Assembly: GCA_934481445.1 (NCBI GenBank)
Contig: CAKSPC010000002.1
Span: 35,432 to 99,431 of the forward strand
DNA from: an uncultured Oscillospiraceae bacterium
GTDB lineage: Bacteria; Bacillota; Clostridia; Oscillospirales; Ruminococcaceae
Reading direction: 5' to 3'
DNA length: 64,000 nt
Every line of letters begins with the position of its first letter. Within the stretch, counting starts at the first letter, position 1. The position numbers and the translations under genes are program-made. Positions 36,193 to 46,900 of the stretch are shown here, one piece after another. Below the pieces are notes generated by a model. It made no database searches. It saw nothing but the letters and a program-made list of their open reading frames with translations, and was not told the DNA's origin.

Positions 36193-36390
36193 ATGCCTAA
36201 GATCAAAACACACAGCGGAGCTAAAAAGCGCTTCAAGCTGACAAAGACCGGTAAGGTAAAGATGCAGCACTGCGGCAAGCGTCATATTCTTACCAAGAAG
36301 ACCACAAAGCGCAAGAGAGGTCTGCGCGTAGGCGCATACGCTGACGTTACCAACGTTGCAGCAGTAAAGAGCCTTATTCCGTACAAATAA
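36193..36390 (+). CDS. rpmI: 50S ribosomal protein L35
   Basis: 65 residues, strongly basic, with the family start [23 protein letters not shown] and the middle [18 protein letters not shown]. It is a structural protein of the large subunit. The ribosome site AAGGAGG is upstream. The last codons (CTTATTCCG, 36373-36381) are complementary to a segment of the following rplT leader. Confidence 0.98.
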   Translation: MPKIKTHSGAKKRFKLTKTGKVKMQHCGKRHILTKKTTKRKRGLRVGAYADVTNVAAVKSLIPYK

Positions 36391-36418
36391 TCACCGCTCA
36401 AGGATAGGAGCACTAAAC

Positions 36419-36437
36419 GCGGAATAAGCCTTTCCGC
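36419..36437 (+). other. Hairpin in the rplT leader with an alternative partner in rpmI
   Basis: GCGGAA (36419-36424) pairs locally with TTCCGC (36432-36437). The overlapping CGGAATAAG (36420-36428) is also perfectly complementary, over 9 nt, to CTTATTCCG at 36373-36381 in the end of rpmI. The two pairings exclude each other, which suggests a switch just before the rplT ribosome site (AGGAGG). Confidence 0.5.
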
Positions 36438-36463
36438 ACAAAACAACAGGAGGTAATTGAAAG

Positions 36464-36817
36464 ATGGCACGTATTAAGGGTGCGCTCGCAACTCGCAAGA
36501 GAAGAAATAAAACATTAAAGCTCGCTAAGGGTTACTGGGGCGGCAAGAGCAGACTGTTCAAGACTGCTAAGGAAGCCGTAATGAAGTCCGGTCAGTATGC
36601 TTACATCGGCAGAAGACTGAAGAAAAGAGATTTCAGAAGACTGTGGATCACAAGAATTTCCGCTGCTGCAAAGGCAAACGGCATGAACTACTCCACATTC
36701 ATGAACGGTCTGAAGAAGGCTAACATCACTCTCAACAGAAAGATGCTTTCCGAGATCGCTATCAATGACGCAGCAGGCTTTACCGCTCTCACCGAGAAGG
36801 CAAAGGCAGCGCTTTAA
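36464..36817 (+). CDS. rplT: 50S ribosomal protein L20
   Basis: 117 residues, basic, starting [26 protein letters not shown], with the typical [21 protein letters not shown]. It binds 23S rRNA early in assembly. In both E. coli and Bacillus it represses its own operon by binding the mRNA. It ends the infC-rpmI-rplT operon, with a terminator 11 nt later. Confidence 0.98.
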   Translation: MARIKGALATRKRRNKTLKLAKGYWGGKSRLFKTAKEAVMKSGQYAYIGRRLKKRDFRRLWITRISAAAKANGMNYSTFMNGLKKANITLNRKMLSEIAINDAAGFTALTEKAKAAL

Positions 36818-36827
36818 TTGGGATATC

Positions 36828-36861
36828 ATCTCACGTCTTTTTCGGAGGGCGTGAGATTTTC
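36828..36861 (+). terminator. Terminator after rplT
   Basis: ATCTCACG (36828-36835) pairs with CGTGAGAT (36850-36857) across a 14-nt loop and is followed by TTTCT. Confidence 0.75.
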
Positions 36862-36884
36862 TGCTATGTAGGGGGTATATTTCG

Positions 36885-37655
36885 TTGACGATTTCTTCGA
36901 GGAAAAACGACGCTGTCCGCCGTTTCCGCGAATTATCGCGGGACAAGAAAATGCGGGACGAGCTGGGGCTTTTCGCGGCGGAGGGCGACCATCTCTGCGG
37001 CGAGCTTTCCCGCTCGGAATATGTGCTGACGCAGGCGCTTTATACCGAAAAGGCTGCTGAAAAATATCCGCAGACGGTGCGCGCCCTGATTGAAAAGGCA
37101 CTGGAAAGCGCTGTAATAACCGAGGACGTCGCTGAATATATTTCCGATACGAAATCTCCGCAGGGACTTTTTGCCGTGGGCGAAAAGCCCGCCGCGGGGG
37201 ATTTTTCGGAGAAGGCGCGCAGGATCGTCATTCTCGACGGTGTGCAGGATCCCGGGAATGTCGGCACGGTGATACGTACCGCCGAGGCGCTTGGGCTGGA
37301 CGGCGCTCTGCTGATAAACGGCTGTGCGGATATCTGGTCGCCAAAGACCATGCGGGCTTCAATGGGCAGCGTTTTCAGGCTTCCGTGTGTTGTTTCGGAC
37401 GGAACAGCGGAGATAGAAAAGCTGAAAGCGCGCGGTTTTTTGGTATACGGCGCGAAGTTGGACGAAACCGCACTGCGGCTCGGCGAATTTGGCTTTCCCG
37501 AGAAAGCGGCGGTGGTGATCGGCAGCGAGGGCAGCGGCATCTCGAATGAAACCGCCGAAAACTGCACATATTCTTTGTATATCCCCATCACGGGGGCGGA
37601 GTCGCTGAATGCGGCGGCGGCCGCGGCGATAATTCTGTGGGAGTTCTCACGGTAA
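36885..37655 (+). CDS. TrmH/SpoU-family RNA methyltransferase
   Basis: 256 residues with a TTG start (GGGGG upstream). The N-terminal ~100 residues form a substrate-binding L30e-like domain (EGDHLCGELSRSEY). The knotted SPOUT domain has motif 1 GVQDPGNVGTVIRTAEALG, motif 2 VVIGSEGSGIS and motif 3 IPITGAESLNAAAAAAIILWE. It probably methylates a ribose 2'-OH in rRNA or tRNA with S-adenosylmethionine. The target is not readable. Confidence 0.93.
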   Translation: MTISSRKNDAVRRFRELSRDKKMRDELGLFAAEGDHLCGELSRSEYVLTQALYTEKAAEKYPQTVRALIEKALESAVITEDVAEYISDTKSPQGLFAVGEKPAAGDFSEKARRIVILDGVQDPGNVGTVIRTAEALGLDGALLINGCADIWSPKTMRASMGSVFRLPCVVSDGTAEIEKLKARGFLVYGAKLDETALRLGEFGFPEKAAVVIGSEGSGISNETAENCTYSLYIPITGAESLNAAAAAAIILWEFSR

Positions 37656-37790
37656 GTTTCGGATGATACCGCGCGAAATTGCACGGTTTTGTCCTTACTT
37701 TCTGCACGGGCAGAAAGTACCGCAAAGCTTAAAGAGCCGTCTTTCGGCTTTGCGGTGCTTGTTTCTAAATCGAAAATGGGGGAAACATTG

Positions 37791-39896
37791 GTGTCAGACC
37801 TTGTTATTCTTGAGTCGCCTTCCAAGGCGAAAACCGTAAAGAAATATCTCGGGGCGGGGTACGATGTTATCGCGTCCACGGGTCATATAATAGACCTTCC
37901 GAAATCCAAGCTCGGCGTTGATATCGAGCACGATTTCCAGCCTCAGTATGTCAACATGAAGGATAAATCCGATGTCATAAAAGAACTGAAAAAGCACGCG
38001 AAGTCCTGTGGGACAGTATATCTCGCTACCGACCCGGACCGCGAGGGAGAAGCAATTGCGTGGCATTTGTCGCACCTGCTTAACATTGACGAGAACGCTC
38101 CCGTCCGCGTGACATTCAACGAGATCACAAAGACAGGCGTTCAGTACGGCATGAGCCATCCGCGCACCATCGACCACGATGTTGTTGACGCGCAGCAGGC
38201 GCGCCGCGTGCTCGACCGTATCGTCGGATACAAGCTTTCGCCGTTCCTCTGGAAAAAGGTAAGGCGCGGGCTTTCGGCGGGACGAGTTCAGTCCGTTGCG
38301 GTAAGAATAATCGTTGACCGCGAAAACGAGATACGCGAGTTCGTATCGCAGGAATACTGGACGATAGACGCGAAGTTTATTGCGGCTTCATCCAAGCGCG
38401 CGTTTGCCGCAAAGCTTGCGGAAGTCAACGGCGAAAAGGCGCAGATAGCCGACAAGGCACAGGCGGACGCCATCCTTGCCAAGCTTGAAAACGCTGAATA
38501 TACAGTCACTAACCTAAGAAAATCCCAGCGCAAAAAGCAGCCCGCACCGCCCTTTACGACATCCACGCTTCAGCAGGAAGCTTCCCGCAGGCTGTCGTTC
38601 CAGGCACGCCGCACGATGAAGGCTGCGCAGGAACTGTACGAAGGTATCGATGTAGAGGGAATGGGCGCTGTCGGTCTTATTACTTACATGAGAACCGACT
38701 CGCTGCGTATATCAGACGAGGCAAAGACCGCCGCGGCGGAGCTGATAAAGGAACTTTACGGCGCGGATTATCTCCCCGAAAAGCCCCGCACGTTCCGCAC
38801 AAAATCCAACGCGCAGGACGCCCACGAGGCGATACGTCCCACCACGGTGAGCCTTACCCCCGAAAAGGTAAAGGGCTCCCTCACGTCCGACCAGTATAAG
38901 CTTTATAAGCTGATATGGGAGCGCTTTATGGCGAGCCAGATGCAGAATGCTGTTATGGACACCGTTTCGGTTGATATCACCGCGGCGGACTGCCTGTTCA
39001 AGGCAAGTGGGTATTCTGTGCGCTTCGATGGCTTTACAAGACTTTACGAAGAGACCAAGGAGAACGACGACGAACAGAGCGGCGCACTCCCGAAGATAGA
39101 AAAGGGCGAGAAGCTCAGACCCAAGGAAGTGCTCGGAAACCAGCACTTCACTCAGCCCCCCGCGCGCTACAACGAAGCGTCGCTTATCAAGGCGCTGGAG
39201 GAAAACGGCATCGGCCGCCCGTCCACCTATGCCCCCACGATCTCCACGATACTCGACCGCCATTATGTCGAGCGTGAAACAGGCAATCAGCTAAAGCCCA
39301 CCGCCCTCGGCGAGGTCATAACCGAGCTGCTGAAGGATCATTTCAACAACATAGTTGATGTGAAATTCACCGCGAAGATGGAAAGCGACCTCGACGATAT
39401 TGAAAAGGGTACGAAAAACTGGGTAGAAACCATGCGGAAGTTCTACGGCGGCTTTGCTGCCTCGCTGGAAAAGGCAGAGCAGGACATGGAGGGCAAGCGC
39501 GTAAAGGTGCCCGACGAGCCTACGGATATCGTGTGCGAGCAGTGCGGAAAGCCCATGGTAATCAAGATAGGACCATACGGAAAATTCCTCGGCTGCTCCG
39601 GCTTTCCCGAATGCAAGAATACAAAGAAGATCGTCACCGAAACAAAGGGCGCGTGCCCCCGCTGCGGCAAGAAAATGCTCGCGAAGAAGTCGAAGAAGGG
39701 CAAGCCTTTCTATGGCTGCGAGAATTATCAGACCTGCAATTTTATGACGTGGGATCTCCCCATAGAGGAGAAATGTCCGCAGTGCGGCGCGTCCCTCTTC
39801 AAAAAGGCGGGCAAGCTGGGCAAGATATATTGTGCAAGAGAGGGCTGCGGCTACGAGCGTCCTCTGGATAAAAAGGATAAAACTGATGAAGGTTAA
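37791..39896 (+). CDS. topA: DNA topoisomerase I
   Basis: 701 residues from GTG 37791, preferred because GGGGGA lies 7 nt upstream and the protein then begins SDLVILESPSKAKTVKKYLG, as usual. The frame is also open further upstream to a TTG at 37689. The TOPRIM domain has ATDPDREGEAIAWHL. The catalytic Tyr lies in GLITYMRTDS. The C-terminus holds three Cys4 zinc fingers (CEQCG, CPRCG, CPQCG). It relaxes negative supercoils. The trmFO start overlaps its 3' end. Confidence 0.97.
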   Translation: MSDLVILESPSKAKTVKKYLGAGYDVIASTGHIIDLPKSKLGVDIEHDFQPQYVNMKDKSDVIKELKKHAKSCGTVYLATDPDREGEAIAWHLSHLLNIDENAPVRVTFNEITKTGVQYGMSHPRTIDHDVVDAQQARRVLDRIVGYKLSPFLWKKVRRGLSAGRVQSVAVRIIVDRENEIREFVSQEYWTIDAKFIAASSKRAFAAKLAEVNGEKAQIADKAQADAILAKLENAEYTVTNLRKSQRKKQPAPPFTTSTLQQEASRRLSFQARRTMKAAQELYEGIDVEGMGAVGLITYMRTDSLRISDEAKTAAAELIKELYGADYLPEKPRTFRTKSNAQDAHEAIRPTTVSLTPEKVKGSLTSDQYKLYKLIWERFMASQMQNAVMDTVSVDITAADCLFKASGYSVRFDGFTRLYEETKENDDEQSGALPKIEKGEKLRPKEVLGNQHFTQPPARYNEASLIKALEENGIGRPSTYAPTISTILDRHYVERETGNQLKPTALGEVITELLKDHFNNIVDVKFTAKMESDLDDIEKGTKNWVETMRKFYGGFAASLEKAEQDMEGKRVKVPDEPTDIVCEQCGKPMVIKIGPYGKFLGCSGFPECKNTKKIVTETKGACPRCGKKMLAKKSKKGKPFYGCENYQTCNFMTWDLPIEEKCPQCGASLFKKAGKLGKIYCAREGCGYERPLDKKDKTDEG

Positions 39897-41202
39897 GGTT
39901 ATCGGCGCGGGGCTTGCAGGCTGCGAGGCAGCTATGCAGCTTGCGCAGCGCGGTTTCGAGGTGGAACTCTGCGAGATGAAGCCGCAGAAGTTTTCCCCCG
40001 CGCATAAATATGCGGGATTTGCGGAGCTTGTCTGCTCGAATTCCCTGAAAGCTGCGCGGGTGGAGAGCGCCTGCGGGCTCCTCAAGGAGGAAATGCGCAG
40101 GCTCGGCTCGGTGATACTCAATGCGGCGGAAAAGACCTCCGTGCCCGCCGGCGGAGCGCTGGCGGTGAACAGGACGGATTTCTCGGACGAAGTCACGCGG
40201 CTGGTTACATCGCACCCGAATATTACCGTGGTGAGCGGAGAGATATCGGAGTTCCCGACGGAAAACACCGTGATCTGCACGGGTCCGCTTACATCCGATG
40301 CGCTGGCGGAAAAAATACGCGGCGTGTGCGGCGAGGGGCTGAGCTTCTATGACGCGGCGGCCCCCATCGTAACGGCAGAGAGCATTGATTTCACAAAGGC
40401 GTTCTTTCAGACTAGATATGATAAGGGCGACGCGGATTATATCAACTGCCCGATGGATAAGGAAGAATACGAACGCTTTTATGAAGCGCTTATTCATGCG
40501 GAAAGCGCACCGTTAAAGGAATTCGACCGCCCCTCCGAACAGAGCGGAATGAAGGTTTACGAGGGCTGTATGCCCGTGGAAGTACTTGCGAAGAGAGGAA
40601 TAGAAAGCGTCCGCTACGGCTGCATGAAACCCGTTGGGCTCACCGACCCGAGAACGGGCAGGCGCCCATACGCGGCGGTGCAGCTCCGCAAGGAAAACCG
40701 CGATGGTTCGCTGTATAATCTTGTGGGGTTTCAGACAAACCTGAAATTCGGCGAGCAGAAGCGCGTGTTCTCCATGATACCCGGGCTTGAAAACGCGGAA
40801 TTCGCGCGGTACGGCGTTATGCACAGGAATACGTTCATCGACAGCCCGCGGCTGCTGGATGTTCATTTTATGCTTCGCGGCTCGGATAATGTGTTCTTCG
40901 GCGGGCAGATAACAGGTGTTGAGGGCTATGTCGAGAGTGCGGCAAGCGGCATTGCGGCGGGTCGTGCGCTGGCGGACAGGCTGGAGGGCAGGACACCAAC
41001 GGTGTTCCCGAGGACAACAATGCTCGGCGCCCTTTCGGCGTATATCAGCGACCCGTCCGTGACGGATTTTCAGCCGATGGGAAGCAACATGGGAATACTC
41101 CCCCCGCCGGAAGAGAACATCCGCGGAAAGCAGGAAAAATACGCGGCGCTGGCAAAGCGTGCGCTTGAAGATTTGGACAAGGTTTTAAGAGCCGATACAT
41201 AA
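39886..41202 (+). CDS. trmFO: Folate-dependent tRNA (uracil-54-C5)-methyltransferase
   Basis: 438 residues from ATG 39886, overlapping topA by 11 nt. Starts KVKVIGAGLAGCEAAMQLAQRG (FAD site), then FAELVCSNSLKAARVESACGLLKEEMR. It uses methylene-tetrahydrofolate and FADH2 to make m5U54 in tRNA. The conserved TTMLGALSAYI and QPMGSNMGILPP near the C-terminus are present. topA-trmFO is a standard Firmicutes order. Confidence 0.96.
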   Translation: MKVKVIGAGLAGCEAAMQLAQRGFEVELCEMKPQKFSPAHKYAGFAELVCSNSLKAARVESACGLLKEEMRRLGSVILNAAEKTSVPAGGALAVNRTDFSDEVTRLVTSHPNITVVSGEISEFPTENTVICTGPLTSDALAEKIRGVCGEGLSFYDAAAPIVTAESIDFTKAFFQTRYDKGDADYINCPMDKEEYERFYEALIHAESAPLKEFDRPSEQSGMKVYEGCMPVEVLAKRGIESVRYGCMKPVGLTDPRTGRRPYAAVQLRKENRDGSLYNLVGFQTNLKFGEQKRVFSMIPGLENAEFARYGVMHRNTFIDSPRLLDVHFMLRGSDNVFFGGQITGVEGYVESAASGIAAGRALADRLEGRTPTVFPRTTMLGALSAYISDPSVTDFQPMGSNMGILPPPEENIRGKQEKYAALAKRALEDLDKVLRADT

Positions 41203-41213
41203 AGGTGGTCAAT

Positions 41214-42224
41214 ATGAAAATTGTAATAGATGGTTTCGGCGGCGATAATGCTCCGGACGAAGTGCTCAAGGGCGCCGCTATGGCGGTGGAGGGCCTTGGT
41301 ATAGAGGTCGCGGTGACGGGCGATATAATGGTGCTCGAGGACCGCATGAACGCGCTGAAAATAAACAGAAAAGGCATTGAGCTTATCCCCGCCGAGGGTG
41401 TGATAACCACCGAGGATAATCCCCGCTCGATACTCAAGGAAAAGGCCGGAACATCCATGGGCGTTGCGTTCAATATGCTTGCCCGCGGGGATGCCGACGC
41501 GGCAATAAGCGCAGGCAGCACTGCCGCGATCGTTATCGGCGGAACAATGATCGAGAAGCGTATCAAGGGCGTAAAGCGCACCGCGCTGGTACCGCTCATG
41601 CCATGCAAGGGAGGAACGCGCTACTGCGTTCTCGACGGCGGCGCGAATATCGAATGCCGCCCCGAAATGCTCCAGCAGTTTGCGATAATGGGAAGCTGCT
41701 TCATGGAAAAGACCATGGGCGTTAAAAATCCCCGCGTCGGCCTGCTCAACATCGGAACCGAGGACGAAAAGGGCAGGGAGCTTGAGCACGAAACAAAGAA
41801 GCTCCTTGAAAACACCCCCGTCAACTTTGTCGGTTATGTAGAGGCGCGCGAGGTGCCGCTGGGCGCGGTGGATGTCCTTGTGACCGACGGCTTTACGGGT
41901 AACGTTTATCTCAAGGCATGCGAGGGCATGGGCGCACTGATGAAAGACGCGCTGAAGTCCATATTCTTCGCAAACCTGCTTACAAAGCTTGGTGCGCTGT
42001 GCGTAAAGAAACAGCTCGGCGTGTTCATGAAGCAGATGGATTACAAGACCATCGGCGGCTCGCCGCTGCTCGGCACGGCGAAGCCCGTGTTCAAGGCGCA
42101 CGGAAGCAGCGACGCCATTGCGTTCTTCGGCGCGTTCAGACAGGCGAAGATGTTTGTTGAAAACAACGCCATCGAGGAAATGACCGAGGCCATCGCAAAG
42201 CTCGGAGCAAAGGAAGAGGTCTGA
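41214..42224 (+). CDS. plsX: Phosphate acyltransferase PlsX
   Basis: 336 residues from ATG 41214; the in-frame GTG at 41205 lies within the ribosome site AAAGGTGG. Starts KIVIDGFGGDNAPDEVLKG, followed by NPRSILKEKAGTSMGVAFNML and AAISAGSTAAIVIGG. PlsX turns acyl-ACP into acyl-phosphate for phospholipid synthesis at the membrane. Many Firmicutes have acpP between plsX and rnc; here rnc follows after 1 nt. Confidence 0.96.
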   Translation: MKIVIDGFGGDNAPDEVLKGAAMAVEGLGIEVAVTGDIMVLEDRMNALKINRKGIELIPAEGVITTEDNPRSILKEKAGTSMGVAFNMLARGDADAAISAGSTAAIVIGGTMIEKRIKGVKRTALVPLMPCKGGTRYCVLDGGANIECRPEMLQQFAIMGSCFMEKTMGVKNPRVGLLNIGTEDEKGRELEHETKKLLENTPVNFVGYVEAREVPLGAVDVLVTDGFTGNVYLKACEGMGALMKDALKSIFFANLLTKLGALCVKKQLGVFMKQMDYKTIGGSPLLGTAKPVFKAHGSSDAIAFFGAFRQAKMFVENNAIEEMTEAIAKLGAKEEV

Positions 42225-42225
42225 A

Positions 42226-42915
42226 ATGGCTGATCTGCATGAATTTGAGGACAGGCTGGGGCATAAGTTCACCAACATCGCTTATCTTGAGCGGGCTCTG
42301 ACCCACTCCAGCTATTCCGGCGGAAAAAACAACGGCAGCAACGAGCGACTTGAATTTCTCGGCGACGCGGTGCTGCAGATAGTGGTTTCGCAGTATCTGT
42401 TCAAGAATATGACGACCGTTCCCGAGGGCGGGCTGACAAAGCTGCGCGCGTCCATCGTGTGCGAAAACTCGCTTTACAGCTTCGCGAAAAGGATAGACCT
42501 CGGAAAGTTCATCTTCCTCGGCAAGGGCGAGGAAATGACCGGCGGCCGCGACAGACGCTCGATACTTGCCGATGCATTCGAAGCGGTCATTGCCGCGATA
42601 TTCCTCGACGGAGGGATGGATGAAGCGGATAAGTTCATTATGAGATTTGTCCCCTCGATAGAAGCGCTGAAGAGCGGCAAGGTGAAGCTCGGCGACTACA
42701 AGACGATTTTACAGGAAATAATACAGCAGAACCCCGAGGAGCACGTTTCCTATGAGGTGACGGACGAGGAGGGCGAGAGCCACCACAAGCTTTTCACCGC
42801 GGATGTGCTGCTTAACGGACAGGTCATCGGCAGCGGCAAGGGACAGAGCAAGAAAGAAGCGGAGCAGGCGGCGGCTCGCGAGGCAATACGCCTGATGGGC
42901 TATGAAACAGACTAA
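42226..42915 (+). CDS. rnc: Ribonuclease III
   Basis: 229 residues. The catalytic signature NERLEFLGDAVLQIVVSQYLF is at ~37-57; the second acidic set is in ILADAFEAVIAAIFLDGG. The C-terminal double-stranded-RNA-binding domain (~157-229) ends GKGQSKKEAEQAAAREAI. It processes rRNA precursors and structured mRNA. It lies 1 nt after plsX and overlaps the next gene by 14 nt. Confidence 0.97.
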   Translation: MADLHEFEDRLGHKFTNIAYLERALTHSSYSGGKNNGSNERLEFLGDAVLQIVVSQYLFKNMTTVPEGGLTKLRASIVCENSLYSFAKRIDLGKFIFLGKGEEMTGGRDRRSILADAFEAVIAAIFLDGGMDEADKFIMRFVPSIEALKSGKVKLGDYKTILQEIIQQNPEEHVSYEVTDEEGESHHKLFTADVLLNGQVIGSGKGQSKKEAEQAAAREAIRLMGYETD

Positions 42916-43903
42916 CGTATCCATTTTCATTCCGCACGTCGGCTGCCCGTATCGGTGCAGCTTCTGCGACCAGCGCAGCATTTCGGGAACGGTGAAGCCG
43001 CCGCGTGGCGATGACGTCGCGCGTATGCTCGAGGAACAGGCGGGACATCTTTCCGATATCGGGATGAACGCGGAGATAGCATTTTTCGGCGGCAGCTTCA
43101 CGGCGGTCCCGCGGGATTACATGACGGAGCTGCTGGACGCGGCAAAGGCGGCGATGGAGAAGTACCCCGCGTACAACGGCATACGCTGCTCTACCCGCCC
43201 CGACTGCATTTCAGAGGAGATACTTTCGCTGCTGAAAAGCTACGGCGTCACGGCGATAGAACTCGGCGCGCAGTCCATGAGCGACGAGGTGCTTTCTGCA
43301 AACGACAGGGGACACACATCTGATGATGTCCGCAGGGCGGCGAAGCTTATAAAGCAGAGCGGCATTGAACTGGGGCTTCAGATGATGACGGGGCTGTACC
43401 GCGACAGTATCGAAAATGTGCGCCACACCGCGGAGGAATTCGTCGCGCTCGCGCCGAAAACAGTAAGGGTCTACCCGACGGTTATACTGAAAGGCACGCG
43501 GCTCGGCAATCTTTACGAAAAGGGCGAGTACACAAGCTTTACGTTTGAGCAGACCGTGGATATCTGCGCGGAGCTGCTTGAACTGTTTGAGAGAAACAAC
43601 ATCGCTGTGATACGCATGGGACTTCACGCAAGCCCCGATGTAGAGCGGGAAATGCTCGGCGGAGTGTATCATCCCGCGTTCCGCGAGATATGCGAGAGCA
43701 GGCTGTTTCTGCGGGAAATGCAGCGCGAATTCGGCGCGCTTCCCAAGGGTAATTATACCGTTTTTACGGACAGGAAAAATATAAGCAGGGTCATCGGGCA
43801 GCACCGCTGGAACATCGCGGCGCTCGGTGAAGCCGGCTTTAAAATAAAGGTCAGGGAGCAGGCGGGGACGCAACTCGCGATAGTTCCCGAGGACAGAGGA
43901 TAA
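42902..43903 (+). CDS. Elp3-like radical SAM protein
   Basis: 333 residues. The iron-sulfur motif CPYRCSFC places cysteines at 15, 19 and 22. FFGGSFTAVP, IRCSTRPDCI and VTAIELGAQSMSD follow the Elp3-like radical SAM core. There is no acetyltransferase domain, so tRNA wobble modification of the full Elp3 kind is unlikely. A tRNA or small-molecule substrate is possible. A gene of this type between rnc and smc recurs in Clostridia. Confidence 0.88.
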   Translation: MKQTNVSIFIPHVGCPYRCSFCDQRSISGTVKPPRGDDVARMLEEQAGHLSDIGMNAEIAFFGGSFTAVPRDYMTELLDAAKAAMEKYPAYNGIRCSTRPDCISEEILSLLKSYGVTAIELGAQSMSDEVLSANDRGHTSDDVRRAAKLIKQSGIELGLQMMTGLYRDSIENVRHTAEEFVALAPKTVRVYPTVILKGTRLGNLYEKGEYTSFTFEQTVDICAELLELFERNNIAVIRMGLHASPDVEREMLGGVYHPAFREICESRLFLREMQREFGALPKGNYTVFTDRKNISRVIGQHRWNIAALGEAGFKIKVREQAGTQLAIVPEDRG

Positions 43904-43906
43904 TTA

Positions 43907-46900
43907 ATGTTTTTTAAGACACTTGAAATTCACGGGTTCAAGTCCTTTGCGGACAAGACCGTGCTGAATTTCGACACCAAGACCACTGCGGTAGTCGGCA
44001 GCAACGGCAACGGCAAGAGCAATATAAGCGACGCCCTGCGGTGGGTAATGGGAGAGCAGGGCGCGAAAACCCTGCGCGGCGAGAAGATGGAGGATGTTAT
44101 CTTCCACGGCACCGTGGAGCGCAAGCCCATGGGCTTTGCAAAGGTCGCGCTGACGATGGATAACACCGACAGGGCGCTCAGCGTGGACGCCGACGAAGTG
44201 GTAATTTCGCGTAAGCTTTATCGTTCCGGCGAGAGCGAGTACCTTATAAACGGGCAGAAAAGCCGCCTGAAAGATATACAGGAACTCCTTATGGGCACGG
44301 GTCTCGGCCGCGACGGCTATTCGATAATCGGACAGGGAAGAGTTGCGGAGATAGTCAACGCCCGCGGCACCCAGCGCCGCGAAATATTTGAGGAAGCGGC
44401 GGGAGTATCGCTGTTTCTTCACAAAAAGGCGGACGCGGAGAAGCAGCTTGCCACCGCCGAGGAAAACATAACAAGGCAGCGCGACATAATCCGCATGGAC
44501 GAGGAGCGCCTGCCTATACTGAAAAAACAGTCGGAAAAGGCTGCACTGGCGTCGGAGCTCATGACGCAGAAAAAGGAACTTGAGATATCCGTTAGCGTTG
44601 CGAAGCTCAACGAGCGCAGGGAGCAGCTCAAAAAGCTGGACGACGACCTGCTGCTCAACCGCGGCGAATGCGAGCACTACGACCGCGACGCGCAGCGTGC
44701 GCAGGACGAGATAGAAAAGCTTGCGGACGAGAAACTTTCGGTTCAGGGAACGCTGGAGCGCTGCCGCTCGGGAATACAGGCGGCAAACGACGAACTCGCT
44801 GAAAAGCGCGCGGCGGTGCAGGTCGCAGAGAACGACCTGCGGCACAACGAGCAGCGCCGTACGGAACTCACCGAGCAGCTTAAAAACGCCGAGCAGAGCA
44901 GCGCAGATTTCGACAGCAGGATATCCGAGATAAATTCGAGAATTGCCGACAAGCAGGCGGAAGCCGACGCCCTCGATAAAAAAATGGAGCAGGCGGGCGG
45001 CGAACTTTCCGAAATATCCAAAAAGAGCAGCGAAGCGGGGGCGGAATTTTCCGCGGTTGAAGGCGAGCTCGCGGAAGCATACCGCAGCAAAAGCGAAGCC
45101 GAGATAGCCGCCGCCCAGTCGGAGCATTCCGCGCAGGAAGCGGAGGAGCAGAAAAAGGTTTTCCTCGCCGACCTTGAGGACAGCGAGGGCAAGACCGCGC
45201 AGTATAATGAAGAGCTTTCGCAGGCAAAGGCGGCGGTTCAGAGCGTGACTGAAGAGCGCGAAACGATGAAAAATCGTATCGCGGGCTGCGAAAAACTAAA
45301 CGAGGGCAAAAAACGCCGCATGAACGAAGCGCGCGCCGCCCTCGACGAAGTGAACGCAAAGCTGGGTGAAAAGCAGCAGAGATACCGCGTGCTTTCTGAT
45401 ATCGAAAAGAGCAAGGAGGGCTATTACCGTTCCGTTAAGGAGGTAATGAACGCCTCCGAGCAGAACAGGCTTTCGGGCATACACGGCATCGTTGCGGATG
45501 TCATCACGGTGGACGAGAAGTACGTCCTTGCCATTGAAACGGTGCTTCAGCCGGTTATGCAGAACATCATCGTCGATAACGAGGAAACCGCCAACCGCTG
45601 TATCCGCTTCTTAAAGGAAACCGGCGCGGGACGTGCGACGTTCTATCCGCTGACATCCATGCGCGGCAGAAATCTGAACGAGCCGCGGCTGATGTCCGAG
45701 CGCGGTTTCGAGGGCATCGCAAGCGAGCTTGTCGAGTGCGCCGACGAATACACCGAGATAATCAAAAATCTCCTCGGCACCACCGCCGTCGTTGACGATA
45801 TCGCCACGGCGACCTATATCGGCAAGAAATACGGCTATAAATTCAGAATAGTGACCCTTGACGGACAGCTTGTCAACGCGGGCGGTTCGTTTACGGGCGG
45901 TTCGAGGATAAACAAGGGTGGAATAATCTCCAGAAAGCAGGAGATAGACGCACTCTATACCGAGGTTACAGTCCTCCGCCAGAGCGTCAAGGACAAGACC
46001 GAGGAATACTCCCGCTATCAGGCGGAGGCAGCGAAGTCTGCCATCGAGATGGAGGGAATGCAGGACAGACTGCGCGAGCTTGACGGCGAGGAGATACGCG
46101 CCAATGCGGAAATATCCCGTCTTAACAGCCTTATCGAGCAGCTTTCAAAGCAGGGTGAAACCTCGAAGCAGACCCTCGCGCGCTTCGACGCGCAGATAGC
46201 ACAGCAGCGCGGAACCGCCGACGAGCAGCACAAAATCGCTTCGCAGGCGCAGGAGAAGATCTCTCAGCTTGAGAGCGTCCACGCGGAGCAGAGCGCGGGC
46301 AGAAAGGAATTTGAGGAGCATATCCGCTCGCTTTCCGAGCAGATCCAGCAGCTTAACCTCGATAAGCTTTCTGCGCTGAAGGATATCGACGCGCTCAAAA
46401 TCGAGATACGCAGCGCCGAAAATAACCGCAGGATGATGCTGGAAAACAGCGGCGGTTACAAGCAGGCGATGGCTGACCTCGACGAAAGCGACAGAAATAT
46501 ACGCGAAAACATTGAGCGTATCCGCCTTGAGATAGAAAACGGCAGCGGAGAGCTCACCGAAAAGAACAGCGAGATCACCCGCCTTTCCGGTGAAATATCG
46601 GGGCTGGAGCAGAGGATAAACGAACTGCACCGCGAGATAAATGAAGCGGGCGGCAACAAGGAGAAATTCTCCCGCGAGGTTGCGCGCCTTGAGGAGCGCC
46701 GCGCATCGATGCAGAAATCCTACGACAGCATAGTGAGCCTGCTGTTTGAGAATTACGATCTGACGGTTTCACAGGCGACGGAGCAGACACAGCTTCCCGA
46801 AAACCTTATGGTCGCCGAAAACGACCTTGCGGAGCTGAACAAGCGCATAAATTCGCTGGGTATCGTAAACATGGCTTCCATTGAGGAATACCGCGAGGTT

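Noticed and set aside
37689..37790. 34-codon N-terminal extension of TopA
   Set aside because: Family members start close to LVILESP, and GGGGGA fits the GTG at 37791.
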